A stretch of 64,000 bases of DNA from Fasciola hepatica (lineage: Eukaryota; Platyhelminthes; Trematoda; Plagiorchiida; Fasciolidae), in NCBI GenBank assembly GCA_948099385.1, contig CANUEZ040000199.1, positions 3,482,001-3,546,000 on the forward strand, in the 5' to 3' direction. The position numbers and the translations under genes were made by a program. This document shows positions 1 through 12,262 of this stretch, piece after piece (positions within the stretch are counted from its first letter, which is position 1; every line of letters starts with the position of its first letter). Below the pieces are notes generated by a model. It saw only the letters and a list, made by a program, of their open reading frames with translations, was not told the DNA's origin and made no database searches.

Positions 1-560
1 TTGCTGAAATGTTAACTAGATTCTCGCAGTAGCCTGAAGACACAATACACTGTGTGGACCAATTTTGCAACCGACTTCATCATTTTATTATATTCATCCA
101 TTTCTCTCACTTACTATTTGTGGAAAAGTAATTTGTTCCCAAACATGCGACCTAGGTTTTTCAAAATGGAAATGCTGGAGAACTGTCATCTCTCCTCAGA
201 GTCTATAAACATCACATAAGCCTGAAACTGGGAAATCAACTAAATGGAATAAAGTCTTTCCTTTCTTATACAAGAATTAATCATTATGCAACATGGCCCT
301 AGGCCACTCTTCGATTTTTCATTCGGTGTAAAAGTTCTGTCCTGTTAGATATTTTGACTACGTGGACCATCACTCTATACATCTCGAAGTTCATGAAATT
401 GTAGGAGAATAATAAAAGCACCAACTCAGCTCTGCCTGTGCTAATTCGTCTTATTTCCTCGGAAAACTAACTGTAGTAAGCACTAAACATAAAACAATTG
501 ATTTGAATAGCCCGTCGTTTTTCGTTGAAGAGTTACAAGTAACCGATTTGTTGGTTATCG
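1..560 (+). repeat. LTR-like direct repeat, copy 1
   Basis: This stretch is closely matched, in the same orientation and with only small indels, by 12835-13388. By eye the two are clearly above 80% identical. Both copies carry a conserved TATAAA-like box (about 204-209 here) and, about 205 bp later, a conserved AATAAA followed by GCACCAACTCAG (about 413-428). That spacing of promoter and polyadenylation signal suggests the U3-R part of a long terminal repeat read on the plus strand. The homology begins near a TGTTAA at about position 10, and it runs slightly past a possible TTACA end into CCGATTTGTTGG. The exact boundaries are therefore unresolved. It could be one LTR of a pair, a solo LTR, or an internal repeat of another element. 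Confidence 0.6.
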
Positions 561-2442
561 CGGGTAATTGTCTTTGAGACAAAACCTGGTAGTGTGTATT
601 AGTAGATGCTCTGTTTGCGTACAAAAATATTTAAGTCGAGAAACAAACAAGACATTCGTGGAATGCACCCCATAACGGATTATTTACACAAAAATGAAAT
701 TTACCGAATCAATCTTGGGAACAAGTAATTCAGATCAGCATAACCGTCGTGTTAAATGGTAGTGGGCATATGCGAAATCTACTACACCTATTTGGCCATT
801 AGTATCCATTTGTCTGGCTGACGAAACCAGGGTAAATGCCCAATGTCAGTTTTGTGGCATTTGTCAAAATGACAAAACGTTTCCACTTCATTTCCCAAAC
901 CGAGTAACTGCGAAAATTCCATTCAAACAAGAGAAGCCGTAAAACATAATGATTACGGATTACGTTGCACATCAATTGCATGCCCTTTTCTACTAAATGA
1001 AAACAATTCAGCCTTCAATATTCAGTGCAGATCTGCCATTTGATATATTTCTCAATTTAACACTGTCAGCGATTCAGTTTCTTCATTTTGTCATTTTTGA
1101 AAATATTCATTCTGATTTGAACCCGGAAAGTTAAGTTTTGAAGTTCGGAATGATAATCATTTTACTTCAACAGCTGGAGTATCCTTTCTGAAGGAACTGG
1201 TCTAACACAAATTTGTAATTTTACCATCATTTTCATAGGCTTTTTAGATTTACACAATAATAGACCGTAACATTCCCTGTTGAACACATACTATTGGGAT
1301 TCCACTGAACCGAAAAAACAAGGGCAGACTGCTGGTTGTCCTTGATTTCTATCTTTGTATCGAAGAACATTTTGAATCTTTTTGGAGGAATAATGGTCCA
1401 CTTCGTGAAAGCTATGGCAACAAAAATATCTGAAAGCGCAAACATTCGATGGCGTTTTCCTAATGTCACCTGATAACGTGGTGAGGCCATCAGGACATTC
1501 AGTTTTTGTATTCTTGCATTCAACAATTTATTCTGTTTGAGAAAGTATGGACAAACGTACATACAGGGTGACTGCGGCTATCTACTGAAGAATTAGATAA
1601 GTTTCTATAGCTTTAAAAAGCCAGGGTGCAAAGAAAAAGTTGTTTCCATACTCGAGCACTGATTGCTTCAAAACTAAACACTGGCGTCTGTGATAGTATA
1701 TTTTTCCATCAGCATAATTTATATCTTGTCAGAACCGTGCGCTAAAGAAATATCTTTGAAGACAGTGTTTCGAACGAGAAACGCACTCTTTGGCAAATTA
1801 ATGACATAAAGATTGGACAAGTGATAAAGGGAGAAAAATTCTCGCGCTCAAAATGTGAATGTAACTATACAAATGCATTGTTGAACCAGAAATCAGACAT
1901 CACAGAAAAGTGACTGTTTGGTGAGAAATACTTGCTTTTGTATGCCTAACTGGTCAGAATTCCCAGTTATACCCAATTTAGGACCACATCTTAGCCTGCG
2001 TGCCTTGATGAAATCACACAATGATGGCAGCTGTTTACAAATGGAATTTCGCAAGCCTTATGCTGGGTACTGGTAGGTGTTCGTATGTGGTATCTTAATG
2101 TTTCACACAAAATAATAGTACAACATTTTACATTTCAAAACAACTCCTATGAAACATGGAAACTTCATTGTGCAAAACGGGCTGTGCCAACGAAACAAAA
2201 ACAGTGGGCAATCCAAGATGTGAAGGTCCCTGAAAAATATTTTCATGAAAACAAAATAATGTTGAGCACTAGTATTGTAAGGGATGTGAGATGGGAATTT
2301 TGTGTTTGAAAATGTTTTGTTTTCAATGTGTACACCTGTTGGACTTTACAGTTGAGCTTTCATTATTATGACACGGGGAAAATATGACTAGCCCGATAAC
2401 AGTTCATTTTGAACGCGTAACGGGAGTGGCATGCGAGTTTCG
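561..2442. other. No gene recognised
   Basis: I see only short ORFs without recognisable motifs or convincing splice signals here. No transposon protein signature was found on either strand. Confidence 0.5.
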
Positions 2443-2470
2443 TTGTGTGTGTGTGTGTGTGTGTGTGTGT
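2443..2470. repeat. (GT)14 microsatellite
   Basis: This is an uninterrupted run of GT dinucleotides. It opens all frames locally and explains the cysteine/valine run in the overlapping ORF, which is therefore not a gene. Confidence 0.95.
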
Positions 2471-4009
2471 ACGGTCATACTCTGGTCCAGTAGATTTCCT
2501 AATTCAGGCCAAATTAAAAATGTCATCATTAAATCTTGGACAGTAATTCACTTTGAGGACGCACAGTTTTCCCTCCCCGCGAGGACTTTGTACAGTTAAG
2601 CAGTACAGTTATATGCCGGTTCCAATATTTGTTCCCCAACTCAAGGCAACTGTTTACTTTACCGTAGAAATGTAGACAATAATTCACCATGAGCATCTCC
2701 AGATCTTGATCGTGAGCCAAGGGGAAAGATGCCTAATGGATAGATGCCGTGCAGAAAAATGGATCCAGATTCAAGAGTAAAAAACAGAACAACCGCATAA
2801 ACGGAAATTCAACTTGTGTACGCTTGTCTGAGGGACGGAGGGCTAGGGACATGTCAAGACGACCACGAAATGGGAAATGTTACTTACCACTGAATGCAGA
2901 AACACCTCGTTAGTCGCCTTCTGCTAGGACTATCACCAAGCGACATCAATGACTGAAGATGTAAAACGAAAACTCAATGGCAGTTCTTTGGTTAGCCGCG
3001 GTTAGTGAGAATGACAAATATAGGTTTCAATGGAAGGGAATAATACTGATGCAGGAGATTCTTATAACAGCGGAGTTCACAAGTACCGGCTGCCATAGTG
3101 GCCCAATTGATGGAATGTCGGCTGTTGACGACAAATAACAAATAGCTTCAACTAGAGATATCACTGATTTTTGAATGAAACTAATTCCCCAAATGAAGTT
3201 TGGAATTATTGGGTACTGTACTGATTTGTATTGACTTCGTTTTTTCTATGTTTTCCGGGCCGTTTAAGTTAGGTAGCCTTCGCTACTAGAACTTCTTCGG
3301 AGCCTGAAAGACGGAATGTAATAAACAGTCAAATATAAACCAGTTTAGAACCTATGAAGATGAGATTCATCTCAGGTGGATTTGTCACTAAAAAAAAGAT
3401 AGTAGATCTACCGGGGACAATTCACTGTGCTTCTCTGTACTGAACAGTAAGGAACAATTTTCGATAGACGCAAAAGAAGAAAATATTTCGGTTTCTTTGG
3501 AATGTGTGACCTTGAGATCGAGTTCGCATAATTGTCTTCTGTTAAACAACATGTTGTTTTCTCGAACATGTAGAAATGCGTACTCAGGATGGGAACGATT
3601 TCCTTTTTCAGTGAATGAAAAAGGAATATTCAATTTCCCCCAATTTTTATAGAGAAAAAGATCGCCCAACGAGCCACAAGTTTATCCACGGGGCGGATTT
3701 CTTGATAAACTCATCTTTGTTTTCATCTTTCGGTCTATCTATAGCCTGCTTCTCAGGTCAAAATATGTGGCCATTATTCGCAGTCCCGAAAAAGCGAACA
3801 ATTCGTCCCTTTTTGGCGTGGGTCCATATTGCGATTCAGAGACTCACAAAAAGGAGATCCATGCTAAGAAATTCATATCAAAATCATCGAAAGTTGTTCG
3901 AGATGGTAACACTTTTGTACTGGTTGATATAGTTCACAATAAATCCCCTTGTTGAGGAGTTCTATTCGTGATGCGATAAATGCATGAAAGTCTAGAAGTA
4001 AATACTTAC

Positions 4010-4324
4010 CGTATTTCAGATTAAATTCTTCTGGGAAGACTATTTTGCTACCAGGTAATGCGTCGGGTTGGGCCTCACCTGAGGATGTGTTTGTTGAACA
4101 AGTTGGTATATCCATTCGTTTTACATTCTCTAGTAGTAACAGATCCACGGACAACGTGATGGTTCCGTTGCCGAAATTGCCACATAGTAGCCTCGGTTTG
4201 AATATAATGGAGAATATATTTTCAACGTTGAAGACCTCGACAAGAGAAGCAAACATATTGTGCGCTATGAAGCATTGAACGACTAGTGGTATCGTTATTC
4301 GGTTGGTAAATTCCATGCACTAGA
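4010..4324 (-). CDS. Candidate host exon, unrecognised protein
   Basis: A minus-strand frame stays open for about 105 codons, from a possible acceptor (TCTAG before TGCATGG, near 4324) or from the ATG at 4316, to a near-perfect splice donor, G|GTAAGTATTT, with the intron starting at 4009. The reading frame ends in FPEEFNLKY plus one base (phase 1). The protein is of mixed composition with a hydrophobic LLLLENVKRM stretch and a CGNFGNGTITLSV segment. I do not recognise the family. A TAG lies in frame just upstream of the ATG, so this is either a first coding exon or an exon starting at the TCTAG acceptor. I found no matching downstream exon. A chance ORF remains possible. Confidence 0.3.
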
Positions 4325-4925
4325 CGCTAAAATAATTCACTGAAGAAAGATTCATTTCTAAGTAGTATGGAACGGCATAAAACATGCAGAGCAAACTTTA
4401 TGGTCGAACTTTGTATGTAACCAAATAACCCTTATTTTTTCATTTGTGGTTCATATTCCAACATATTTATTGATGGGCATCGATCACGCAATGGGAAATT
4501 TGGCCGGTTTACCGTACTTTATCCCTAAAGGTAGGTAAAATAACTCAGAATTTCTTTGGGTTTATCAGTCACCAAGTGGTAAGTAAGTGACATGAGAGAG
4601 TTAGTTTAGAGTGCAAGGTTAACGTGAGTGATAGGTAGGTTCGAAGGCTTATAATCTCATTCGCAATTTTTTATTACATTTAACGTAAGGGGTAGCTGAT
4701 TTCTCATTAGAACTCCTTAGACGACCGTACATTGAACAGTATCTCAGTTAATGGGTAAAAGGAAACACGTCAGGTTTCGGTTCATTTTGTGGAATAATAT
4801 GAAAGCAAAATGATTAGCATATAAATAAACATCATTCTCTCCTGTAGATTGGAGACACTTCTTAACAGGTTCAGATTCTGTCTGAGGAAATTTGTTGCTT
4901 CAGAAAGGCAATGGAGCTTTTGGTG

Positions 4926-5144
4926 TCAATGCTGTCTTCTGGCAGAGTTGGACGCAGGAGGTGGAAAAGATATTTGTCTAGTTGATAGTTCGGTTCTGAA
5001 GTGGACAGGACGATTGGTCGAAGTGGCACTTGCGGATTGGGAAACTGAGGAAGTCGTTAGAGTCGTGGAGTTGGACTTTCTGTGGGTTTCACTTATTTGT
5101 ATAAATCGTCTGTGATCTTTTTGCTTTTTTGCGAGTGGATAATG
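4926..5144 (-). CDS. Candidate terminal exon, Ser/Thr-rich
   Basis: On the minus strand a pyrimidine-ending acceptor (TTTCTACAG, exon from 5144) opens into about 72 codons ending in TGA at 4926. The translation starts HYPLAKK and is rich in serine and threonine, with the hydrophilic bias often seen in disordered C-terminal tails. The opposite strand also has an open frame of similar length (4849-5115), so strand choice is not secure. I recognise no family. It lies about 0.6 kb upstream, in the transcription sense, of the candidate exon at 4010-4324, but a terminal exon cannot precede that one in the same transcript. The two would have to be separate genes, or one of them is false. Confidence 0.17.
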   Translation of the reverse strand, partial: HYPLAKKQKDHRRFIQISETHRKSNSTTLTTSSVSQSASATSTNRPVHFRTELSTRQISFPPPASNSARRQH

Positions 5145-5253
5145 CTGTAGAAATTTTGTTTGCCAGTTAATTGATCCGATGTCCCGCGACAGGTTGGTAC
5201 GTTTCCTCGTCACAAAGTAGCGCTTTTATCATTTCCTTATAATTCGAGTTGTG

Positions 5254-5256
<3 letters not shown>

Positions 5257-5305
<49 letters not shown>
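5257..5305. repeat. (TA)n microsatellite
   Basis: This is an almost pure TA dinucleotide run of about 49 bp. It produces the artificial Tyr-Ile run in the minus-strand ORF here. Confidence 0.95.
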
Positions 5306-5307
<2 letters not shown>

Positions 5308-5529
5308 ACAGAAGTAGTCGTTTAAAAATCGCTTGTAATATAAGTTTAAAATTCCATCATGAATGCTGACCAATATTAAAGTAGTAAAATGCTGCATGCA
5401 TATAACATCAGTTGGGGTAATCCGTTTGGCTTTACACCTTAAATGACGACCAACGACATAGATGTTCGACGAGTGTAAACTCAGAAGTTTGGTAGTTTTC
5501 TTAATTGTGCATACGTAATGTTACCTCCA

Positions 5530-6155
5530 TGTTTCATTGGCCTTATCTGTGAAGCATCCGAAATAAGCGCCCACATTTCGCGCATAATCTGGTAGACGAT
5601 ACTTAGTCATTCGTAAAACATGAACAAGCCACAGAACGCGGTTTAGGGGCGGCCATCCGTTCCTAACGTACGACAACCCACCTTGTCATCAATCACTCGA
5701 TGTTCTCGCCAGACAAGAACAATGCTTCGGATACATCGGTCATCGAATACGGAAAGACACCCAGCATCCTCCACGCGAAGTGGCCAGGTCTCACAACATT
5801 AAGGTAGAACACTACAAAAGACGGCAGTGTACATCTTTCCGCTAAGAGAGCCGCGTGTCACGACGACGGCACAGGTGTCACAGGTTTGCAAAATCTTCTC
5901 TAGCTTTTGCTTAACGTGAGCTGATCTCCTCCCCAACACCACTTATAGCGGTCATCAAGTTCTCAAGGTTCTTGATATGTCCATTGAATTCAGCTGATCA
6001 TCATTAACAGTGAGTGCAAGCACAGGCTCTTGCCAATCCTGTGAAACAACTTCGAACATAGAAGGCACAAAATGCACACCATATCCGTATACTTCGATCA
6101 CCAAGCTGTCGAAAACGTGTTTAATTGTCTGTGCTTTGCTGCTAAGCAAGGAGGC
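5530..6155 (-). mobile_element. RTE-like retrotransposon relic, 3' half
   Basis: Read on the minus strand this is the end of the reverse transcriptase and the C-terminal region of an RTE-like polyprotein. It starts at about 6155 with LSSKAQTIK, runs through FVPSMFEVVSQDW (the family's FAPSKCKVLLQDW block just after the YADD motif), then CETWPLRVED, LSVFDDRCIRSI and WLVHVLRMTKYRLP. All are degraded forms of the conserved C-terminal signatures. Stops and at least two frame changes break it. The frame order agrees with the element's normal order. Its upstream half is not on this strand but lies inverted immediately to the right (6155-7035). Recognition fades near 5530, so I cannot define the 3' terminus. 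Confidence 0.75.
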
Positions 6156-7035
6156 ATTTCGAATGTTGTGTGGAGCACTTTCAGACAGTTGGCTTGTCCC
6201 TCAGTATTCAACTCTTCTGTATCGCTTCCGGTACAATTCCAGTGGTCCGTTTCCATATATCCACTTACTGAGGTGGAAATCCGCAGGGAAATCCACGAGT
6301 CAGGACGTCACAAAGCGCCTGACTATCATGGCCTTCCCCTAGTCGTTTTTAAAGATGGTTGGTTGCAACCTGTAGAAGACTTCATGCTTTGTGCCGAAAC
6401 ATTCGGGATTCCGAGCAGCTCCCTCCTGTGGAAAGGGCTCGAGCAATGATTGCGCTGACGGTGGATATGAAAGCTTGAGCCCAGTGACACCAAAGCCAAA
6501 TAGGTCTATCACACTTCTCAGGGTGTACCAAGCGCGTAAAGAGCAGACTGCCGGGGAGCAAGCTGAGTTTCGTGCAGGTCCTGCATATATCGACCATTTA
6601 TTCACCCCCTGACAGGTTTCGGGCACCCTCACGCTTTCCAACTACCAGTGGTCATCGTATTCCTAGACATTCGTGCGGCCTGTGACTCTCTCGATAGGAT
6701 TGTACTATGGGATTGTTCACTGAGTAATGGAGTATCTGAGAAGTATGTATCTCTCCTCAATGAGTTGTATTATCACCTCTCAGGTCGGGTGACGGCCTAC
6801 GGCCAACTTTGGCTCCTTTGTGGTCGTCTGCAGTGGAGTACGACAAGACTACTCTATATGCCCATTTCTCTTCAACTGTGGCATAGAGGATGTTCTACAG
6901 ACTGTCTTATCTGGTCTTCCGACCGGTGGAGTTGAACTTCTCCCAAGGAACAGAGTTCTTGACTTGAAATATGCTGACGTTGCCTCCTTGCTAAGCAGCA
7001 ATGCACAGACAATACAATACAGACATCAATGATAC
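6155..7035 (+). mobile_element. RTE-like retrotransposon relic, inverted 5' half
   Basis: Read on the plus strand this carries the first half of the reverse transcriptase domain. In order it has PLTEVEIRREI and KAPDYHGLP (linker and RT start, about 6262-6340), AEFRAGPAYIDHLFT (the AGFRPGRGCIDQIFT block), VIVFLDIRAACDSLDR (first catalytic Asp region, about 6649), SGVRQDYSICPFLF, and LDLKYADV at about 6961-6981. The catalytic YADD box therefore reads YADV, with its second aspartate lost. The coding frame shifts several times. The homology stops just after the YADD region at SSNAQTIQ, the point where the oppositely oriented 3' half (5530-6155) begins. Confidence 0.78.
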
Positions 7036-9000
7036 CAATTATTCCACGAAACGGTTTCAAAGTGGCTATTTTAATACTCCAAAAACAAACATAAACGATC
7101 CGTTCGATCTCGTCTATCCTGAACTACAAGATGCATAGGGAATAAATGTACGGTGTACACAACAATCTACTGATAATGGCTTTCGTTTCAGATAGACGAT
7201 TTCGTCTCAATGGACACAGGGAATTTCTCGGTCAATGTCCGATTTACAAAACGTCTTGATTTTAGTTCACACCTTCGACTGAGGATATTGTGTTTCACTA
7301 TGATTTTGTACTAGCAGTTACAATTCCCCATCGATAAACGTTCGTGTGCTACAGTTCATACCATAGAACATGTGATCTTACATTCTGAAAGGAGTAAGTA
7401 ATGCTCAGATAGCATGATCACCTCATTTGACAACTGTAATATCTTTCATTTGTATTGTTCTAATGTTTCTGTTTGCAACAAATCATCATCAATAAACTGT
7501 AAGATATCATCATTGAAGTGAAAGAAAATAAAGCCGCTGGTAACTTACTGAATAAAAATTTACTGTTGAAAATGGAATGAAGCACGAATTCAAAAAAGTA
7601 AATATGGTTTTAAAAACCATTGACAGCTGCGATCGAGCTGTGTGTGGTGGATGGTTTACAACTTGTACCTTAAAAGAAAATTAGATTATAAATGTCAATA
7701 TCGAATAATGATGAACTGTGTATTGCATGAGCATATTATTAGGAAGAAACTCATTCATTCGTGTTAGAGAAAAGTGTGACTTTCTGTGATTTCTCGAGAG
7801 TCTCACGATTTTTTATCTCACATTCTTCTGATTACCAGCTTGTGTTCACACTACAGAATCAGTGTTAGATTTTCTTTCGTATTTAGGACTAGACCAATTC
7901 AAACAACTGATCGACCACAATCCGAGTGAAACTGCGGATTTCCAAGTCCAAACATGGACATCCGCATACTAAACAACAGAATCTCAGCATCTGACGACCA
8001 CCGGAACCACGAATACCAATAAGTCGCCTTTCAATCGACGACACCTGACCATACTACTGGGAAAAGCGAGTGATATATATTACTTCCGGATAAATTTATC
8101 GGACTTTGCGGAACAGATGGTTCTCCAGCCATATCTCGATCACCTTAGATGGAAGAGCATTTTGTGAATTAGGAGAGGTTTGTTTTATTGACCGTACCTA
8201 GAATTTGCTGTCCCCGAAATTAATTTCGAAAATACCCATTTCCATTCCCTGATCTTGTAATTCGATTGTGGTGTGAATTCCGTCAATTAGGGCAATAATA
8301 AATAACTGCCCGAAGCAAAACTGGTGAATCAAGCTTGGAAAGGGTAATCACACTCTTTAGTTCTGGAATATGCTTACTCTTGTTCAGAGTAGTTAAATGG
8401 AAGTAGATGCTCTAATTCGAAACTCTTTACACGTTTGAACTCTTTCAGATATTTTCTGAATAACTGCATTTATAATTTGGATATCCAGATTATCGAATTT
8501 ATTTCAACGGAAACTTTCTTTTTCATTTTTGCCTTCTCTGCAGTGTACCTTCAATGCATACCACGACAATTCACATATCTGTGTCTTCAAACACTGGTTC
8601 CAAGCCCGAGGACTGAGAATGAAACCTACGAAACCAGTGATCAAAAGTGACACCAAGAATTTCTGTCCATCTATATGGCATACCTTACAAAAGAGACATC
8701 CACAATTTTGGTGAGTTCCAAATAGCTGTATTTATTTTCGCATCCTCCCAAGAAATGTTTCCTACGATTGCGGGGAATCTTGACACTGAAAGCTGAAAGT
8801 AAAACCGCACTGACAAAATTGCTGATTCACAATGAAAACATTAGTGTTAACTAATTGCAAGTGATTGGTAAACGATAGTTAATAAATAAATATAACCTTT
8901 TCCTCTACAATATGCTACAGAATGACCTACCCGCACTACTTGTCACCCATTGTCCTTTGTTTAGCCAATCCCTTTTTTAGATCCTTGCTTTAAACCGCAC
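7036..9000. other. No gene recognised
   Basis: This is an AT-rich stretch with only short ORFs. I see no transposon protein motif, RNA gene or repeat shared with another part of the window. Confidence 0.5.
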
Positions 9001-10785
9001 CTACTTTTATAAACTCTCTGTGTACGAACAGCTTCCATTTTTGTGATTGGTTCCGTTAATCGTATCTCGCCTTGTTTTGAACGTGGATATTTTTTCTCCG
9101 ATGTTCCGCGAATTCCTCTAGGTGCTTCTTATCGCGGGTGGTCAGAGGTTTGTATTTTCTCATGTTGAACTGCACCTCCAGATACTTTCTGGGTTCCTGC
9201 TCGAATACCGGTTCAGATTGTATCGTTATCATTGTTGAGTGGTCATTGTGGCTCTTTTTAATAGCTTGACAATATTTTCCGTGGCCCTTCTGCTAGTCAC
9301 TTCCATTGTTGTTCAACCCTTATTTCATCGTTCTGTTTATTCTTCCCATCATTCCGTTCGACTGATGATGGTAAGGTGACTTCTGTGTTTACCGGACTTC
9401 CCATTATTCCAACCCGTCCCTGAACTTCCTAGATTCGAAGCCAAAGCCTCGGTCAGTGATTATCATCTCAAGTATACTAAATCACTTCAAAACACTATTC
9501 ACAAATACGCGAGAGACCTTATCCCCCGTTTGATCTCGAATCGGGATAGTCTCCACCCAACGAGACACATGATCAGCCCTTGCTTTTATATACCGGTTTC
9601 CAGTCGAATTCATATCGAAGGGACCTAAAATATCCAAACATCAACTTCGAAAGATTCGTTGTGCTTCTACTGATTGCACTGGTCGTGCAACCGTCACGAG
9701 CTATCCGTTCCTCTGACAGTCAGTACAAGTTCGAAGGTAGTCATCAACGTCGTGTCGCATCAAGGGCAAGAATACTGTGCGCCGTAATAAACCAAAGGTT
9801 CGCTATTATCCCAAGTGAACACTGTCATGCGCTAGCTGTATTACACGCTCACGTAAGGCCTTGGGAATAAGAGGCGGTCGTCTGAGTCGCAGAACACGTG
9901 TCACATCGATGTCAACAAACAGCTTACCAACCTACACATGCAAGAGATCCCACATTTCAAGTAAGTCGTGCAGCTCGGGTGAGCTTTCATCTGGTCGGAT
10001 TTCGGTTCGCATATGTGAAAAAAGTCCGCATTTGACTGTCATTCCTCTGATGGTCGAAAGCGTCAACACCTGGTACCTATCGACTCATTGGGATTGCTTC
10101 GGCCGGCAACTGGCCATTTGAGATCGGGTAGGACGAAGCTTCAGGTACCTCGTCTACCCGATCGCTGATATGCTCGATTCTAAAGGTGAGTTCTTGCAGG
10201 AGATTAGCCCACCACACCAGTGTTCCTCTCGGATCTATTGCTGGTATCGATCAAGGCAATGGCTTGTGACCGATTTTAATGCGAAAACTAGTAGCAATCA
10301 GATACATTCTCCACTCCGCCAAAGCCCTCATGACTGCCAAACATTCATTTTCCGTTGCGGAATATTTTCTTTCTGCACTTGTAAGCAAGCGGCTGGCTTA
10401 CATGATTACCCTGGACGGATGTGATAATACTGTGTCAATTCCGACTTCACTGGCATTTATAGCCACTTTAAATTTCTCGTTTGGCCTTTGTATTGTGAAA
10501 CAGCCGCGAGGGTTTGTTACACTTGCCTTGAGTTACTTGAAGGCCGTCGTCATATCTGAAGTTCACTCAAATTTCTTGTTTTTCTTCAATAGCTGAAATA
10601 GGACACAAGCTTTCTGGGCAAAGTTTGGAACAAACATGGCGTCCTAATTAACCAGGCCAAGGAAAGATCTCAGTTCACGCTTTGACTGTGGCGACGGAAA
10701 GTTTTGAATTCTCTCCACTTTCTCAGGTAGTGGCTCGCCTCTTGGGATCTACATATTTTTCTGTTTTTATGAAAGAGGCGCCAAT
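9000..10785 (-). pseudogene. Ty3/gypsy-type LTR retrotransposon pol relic
   Basis: On the minus strand, with stops and frameshifts, domains follow the Ty3/gypsy order. The end of the reverse transcriptase (KRELRSFLGLVN, FAQKACVLFQLLKKN) lies at about 10735-10500. RNase H follows at 10490-10150: a NAS in place of the catalytic DAS, SRLLTSAERKYSATENECLAV, HKPL and DEVPEA. Next is an HHCC zinc-binding region of integrase (HDSVH near 9816-9830, CTDC near 9716-9727). The integrase core is at 9650-9300, with ADHVSRW, IITDRG at about 9450, and YHHQSNGMMGRINRT. The last normally contains a catalytic Glu and here has Gly (codon 9344-9346). A post-integrase tail with ARYD follows near 9030. The RT palm, protease and gag are not detectable upstream of 10785. 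This is an old, inactive copy. Confidence 0.85.
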
Positions 10786-12129
10786 TTATAATTGCTCTAG
10801 TTCATTACAATTTAAAAAGACTTGCTTGTACAAAAGCTTACGAATGTTTTGTTGTCCTCTATCTTGCGAGATTTCTTAACAAACATGATAATGCTGTGAC
10901 TGAACTGGAATCCATGCTTGCTTTATTTTCTTCGTTTTTATTTAACTCGTAGGTTGATTTGTGTTTACCTGACATCTGAAAATTTGTCTCTCATGTCAAA
11001 GTGAAGCTACGCCTTGAGTTGCTTTACGCACCCAAACAGTGAATTTTCATCCTTTTGCACCATTTGTGTGGATAAATTAATGCGATGTGTGCACTGTTTC
11101 AACGAAGGAAAAAGCTTGACAATTGACGGATGTTCGACATTCAGGCTGTTTCGTAATTTGATATATGTATGTCACAATTATTTGCGGGCAGTGTATGGGA
11201 CTGATGATATATTGTTTGGCTTACTTTCTTTTGGACTCTACTTTTCACGCGCAAACCTCAGGTCATTCTACCAATCCTTCACTCGGAAGCAACACGTACA
11301 GGGTTGGTCGGATTATCTGAGGTTTGTTTCGTATTTCTTGGTGAACTGTCTTGCGATGAACCAGTAGACGAGCGAGATATGGCAAAACAGAATTACGACG
11401 TATAAGAGTGCGAGTTAACAGCAGTTTGAACTGTGAGAGTGTGGAGAGCGTAGAGAGCGTTTTTCAGTTTGGACAAACAAGACAGAGGACAAAAGCTGCG
11501 AGGGGAATCCCGTTGTATGCTCTCATCGTTCACGAACGAATAACACTTCATAGGAAATATGAAATGATTTACTGGAAAGTATGGCAATAATTGATGCGTG
11601 CTCTTCTGTGGTTGTCCATGTGTTTGTGTTTGTCGCAGTCTGTGGGTTTCATTCGTATATGATGCACTTTGCAGCGGATGATGGGAATCAGAGAGAACTT
11701 TAGAAGTAAAATTATCACTAGCACAAAGTGCCTGATTACTGTGATGTCAACAACGCTAGATATGTGACTACATCTAGAAATACGTTTTATGGATCTGATG
11801 ATCAAACGGAAGTCCTTCTTTAGCAAACCAGGAAAAAAAAACTAGGGAGCAGTAAAGTCGGTAGGTAATAACGCAAGCAGTCTCAAGTTTTGAAGTGCAC
11901 TTTTGAGGTACAGGGAGCATACGTATTCTGAGAGGAAAAACAGGAAGTGTCTCACTTTGTATAGTACCTCAGTGATGTGCATAGGCCACAACGATGTGCG
12001 AGTAAATAAATAAACAATATATTTGACCGTGGAGGATGCGGGAATTTGTCAGTGATATTTTGATTTGATCCCTCGGGTGATAAATTAAACGATACCTCAT
12101 GACATTTAGATCCATTCCAATGCGAAGGA

Positions 12130-12262
12130 CGGAAGGAGGACCAAGTTATAATATCGTCTAGTCTGATACGGTGTCCGTCTCACTCTCGGGCAATGCTACG
12201 GAGATATCGGTGCTCGAACACTGACAGTCTTAGCCTATCTTCTACCCTTTAAGGCCAGATTG
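12130..12262 (-). mobile_element. Short RTE-like C-terminal fragment
   Basis: A minus-strand frame reads WP, stop, RVEDRLRLSVFEHRYLRSIARE. This matches the conserved TWPLRVED / LSVFDHRCLRSIAR block of RTE-like elements seen elsewhere in this window. Nothing recognisable continues on either side, so this is an isolated ~130 bp scrap. It sits inside the interval between the two LTR-like repeats. Confidence 0.6.

Noticed and set aside
2384..2599. 71-codon plus-strand ORF with a Cys-Val run
   Set aside because: The run is the translation of the (GT)14 microsatellite. The rest has no motif.
11014..11367. 117-codon plus-strand ORF containing TDDILFGLL, tempting as an RT YxDD box
   Set aside because: No neighbouring RT motif is in order around it, it is on the wrong strand for the adjacent gypsy pol, and the match is only a few residues.
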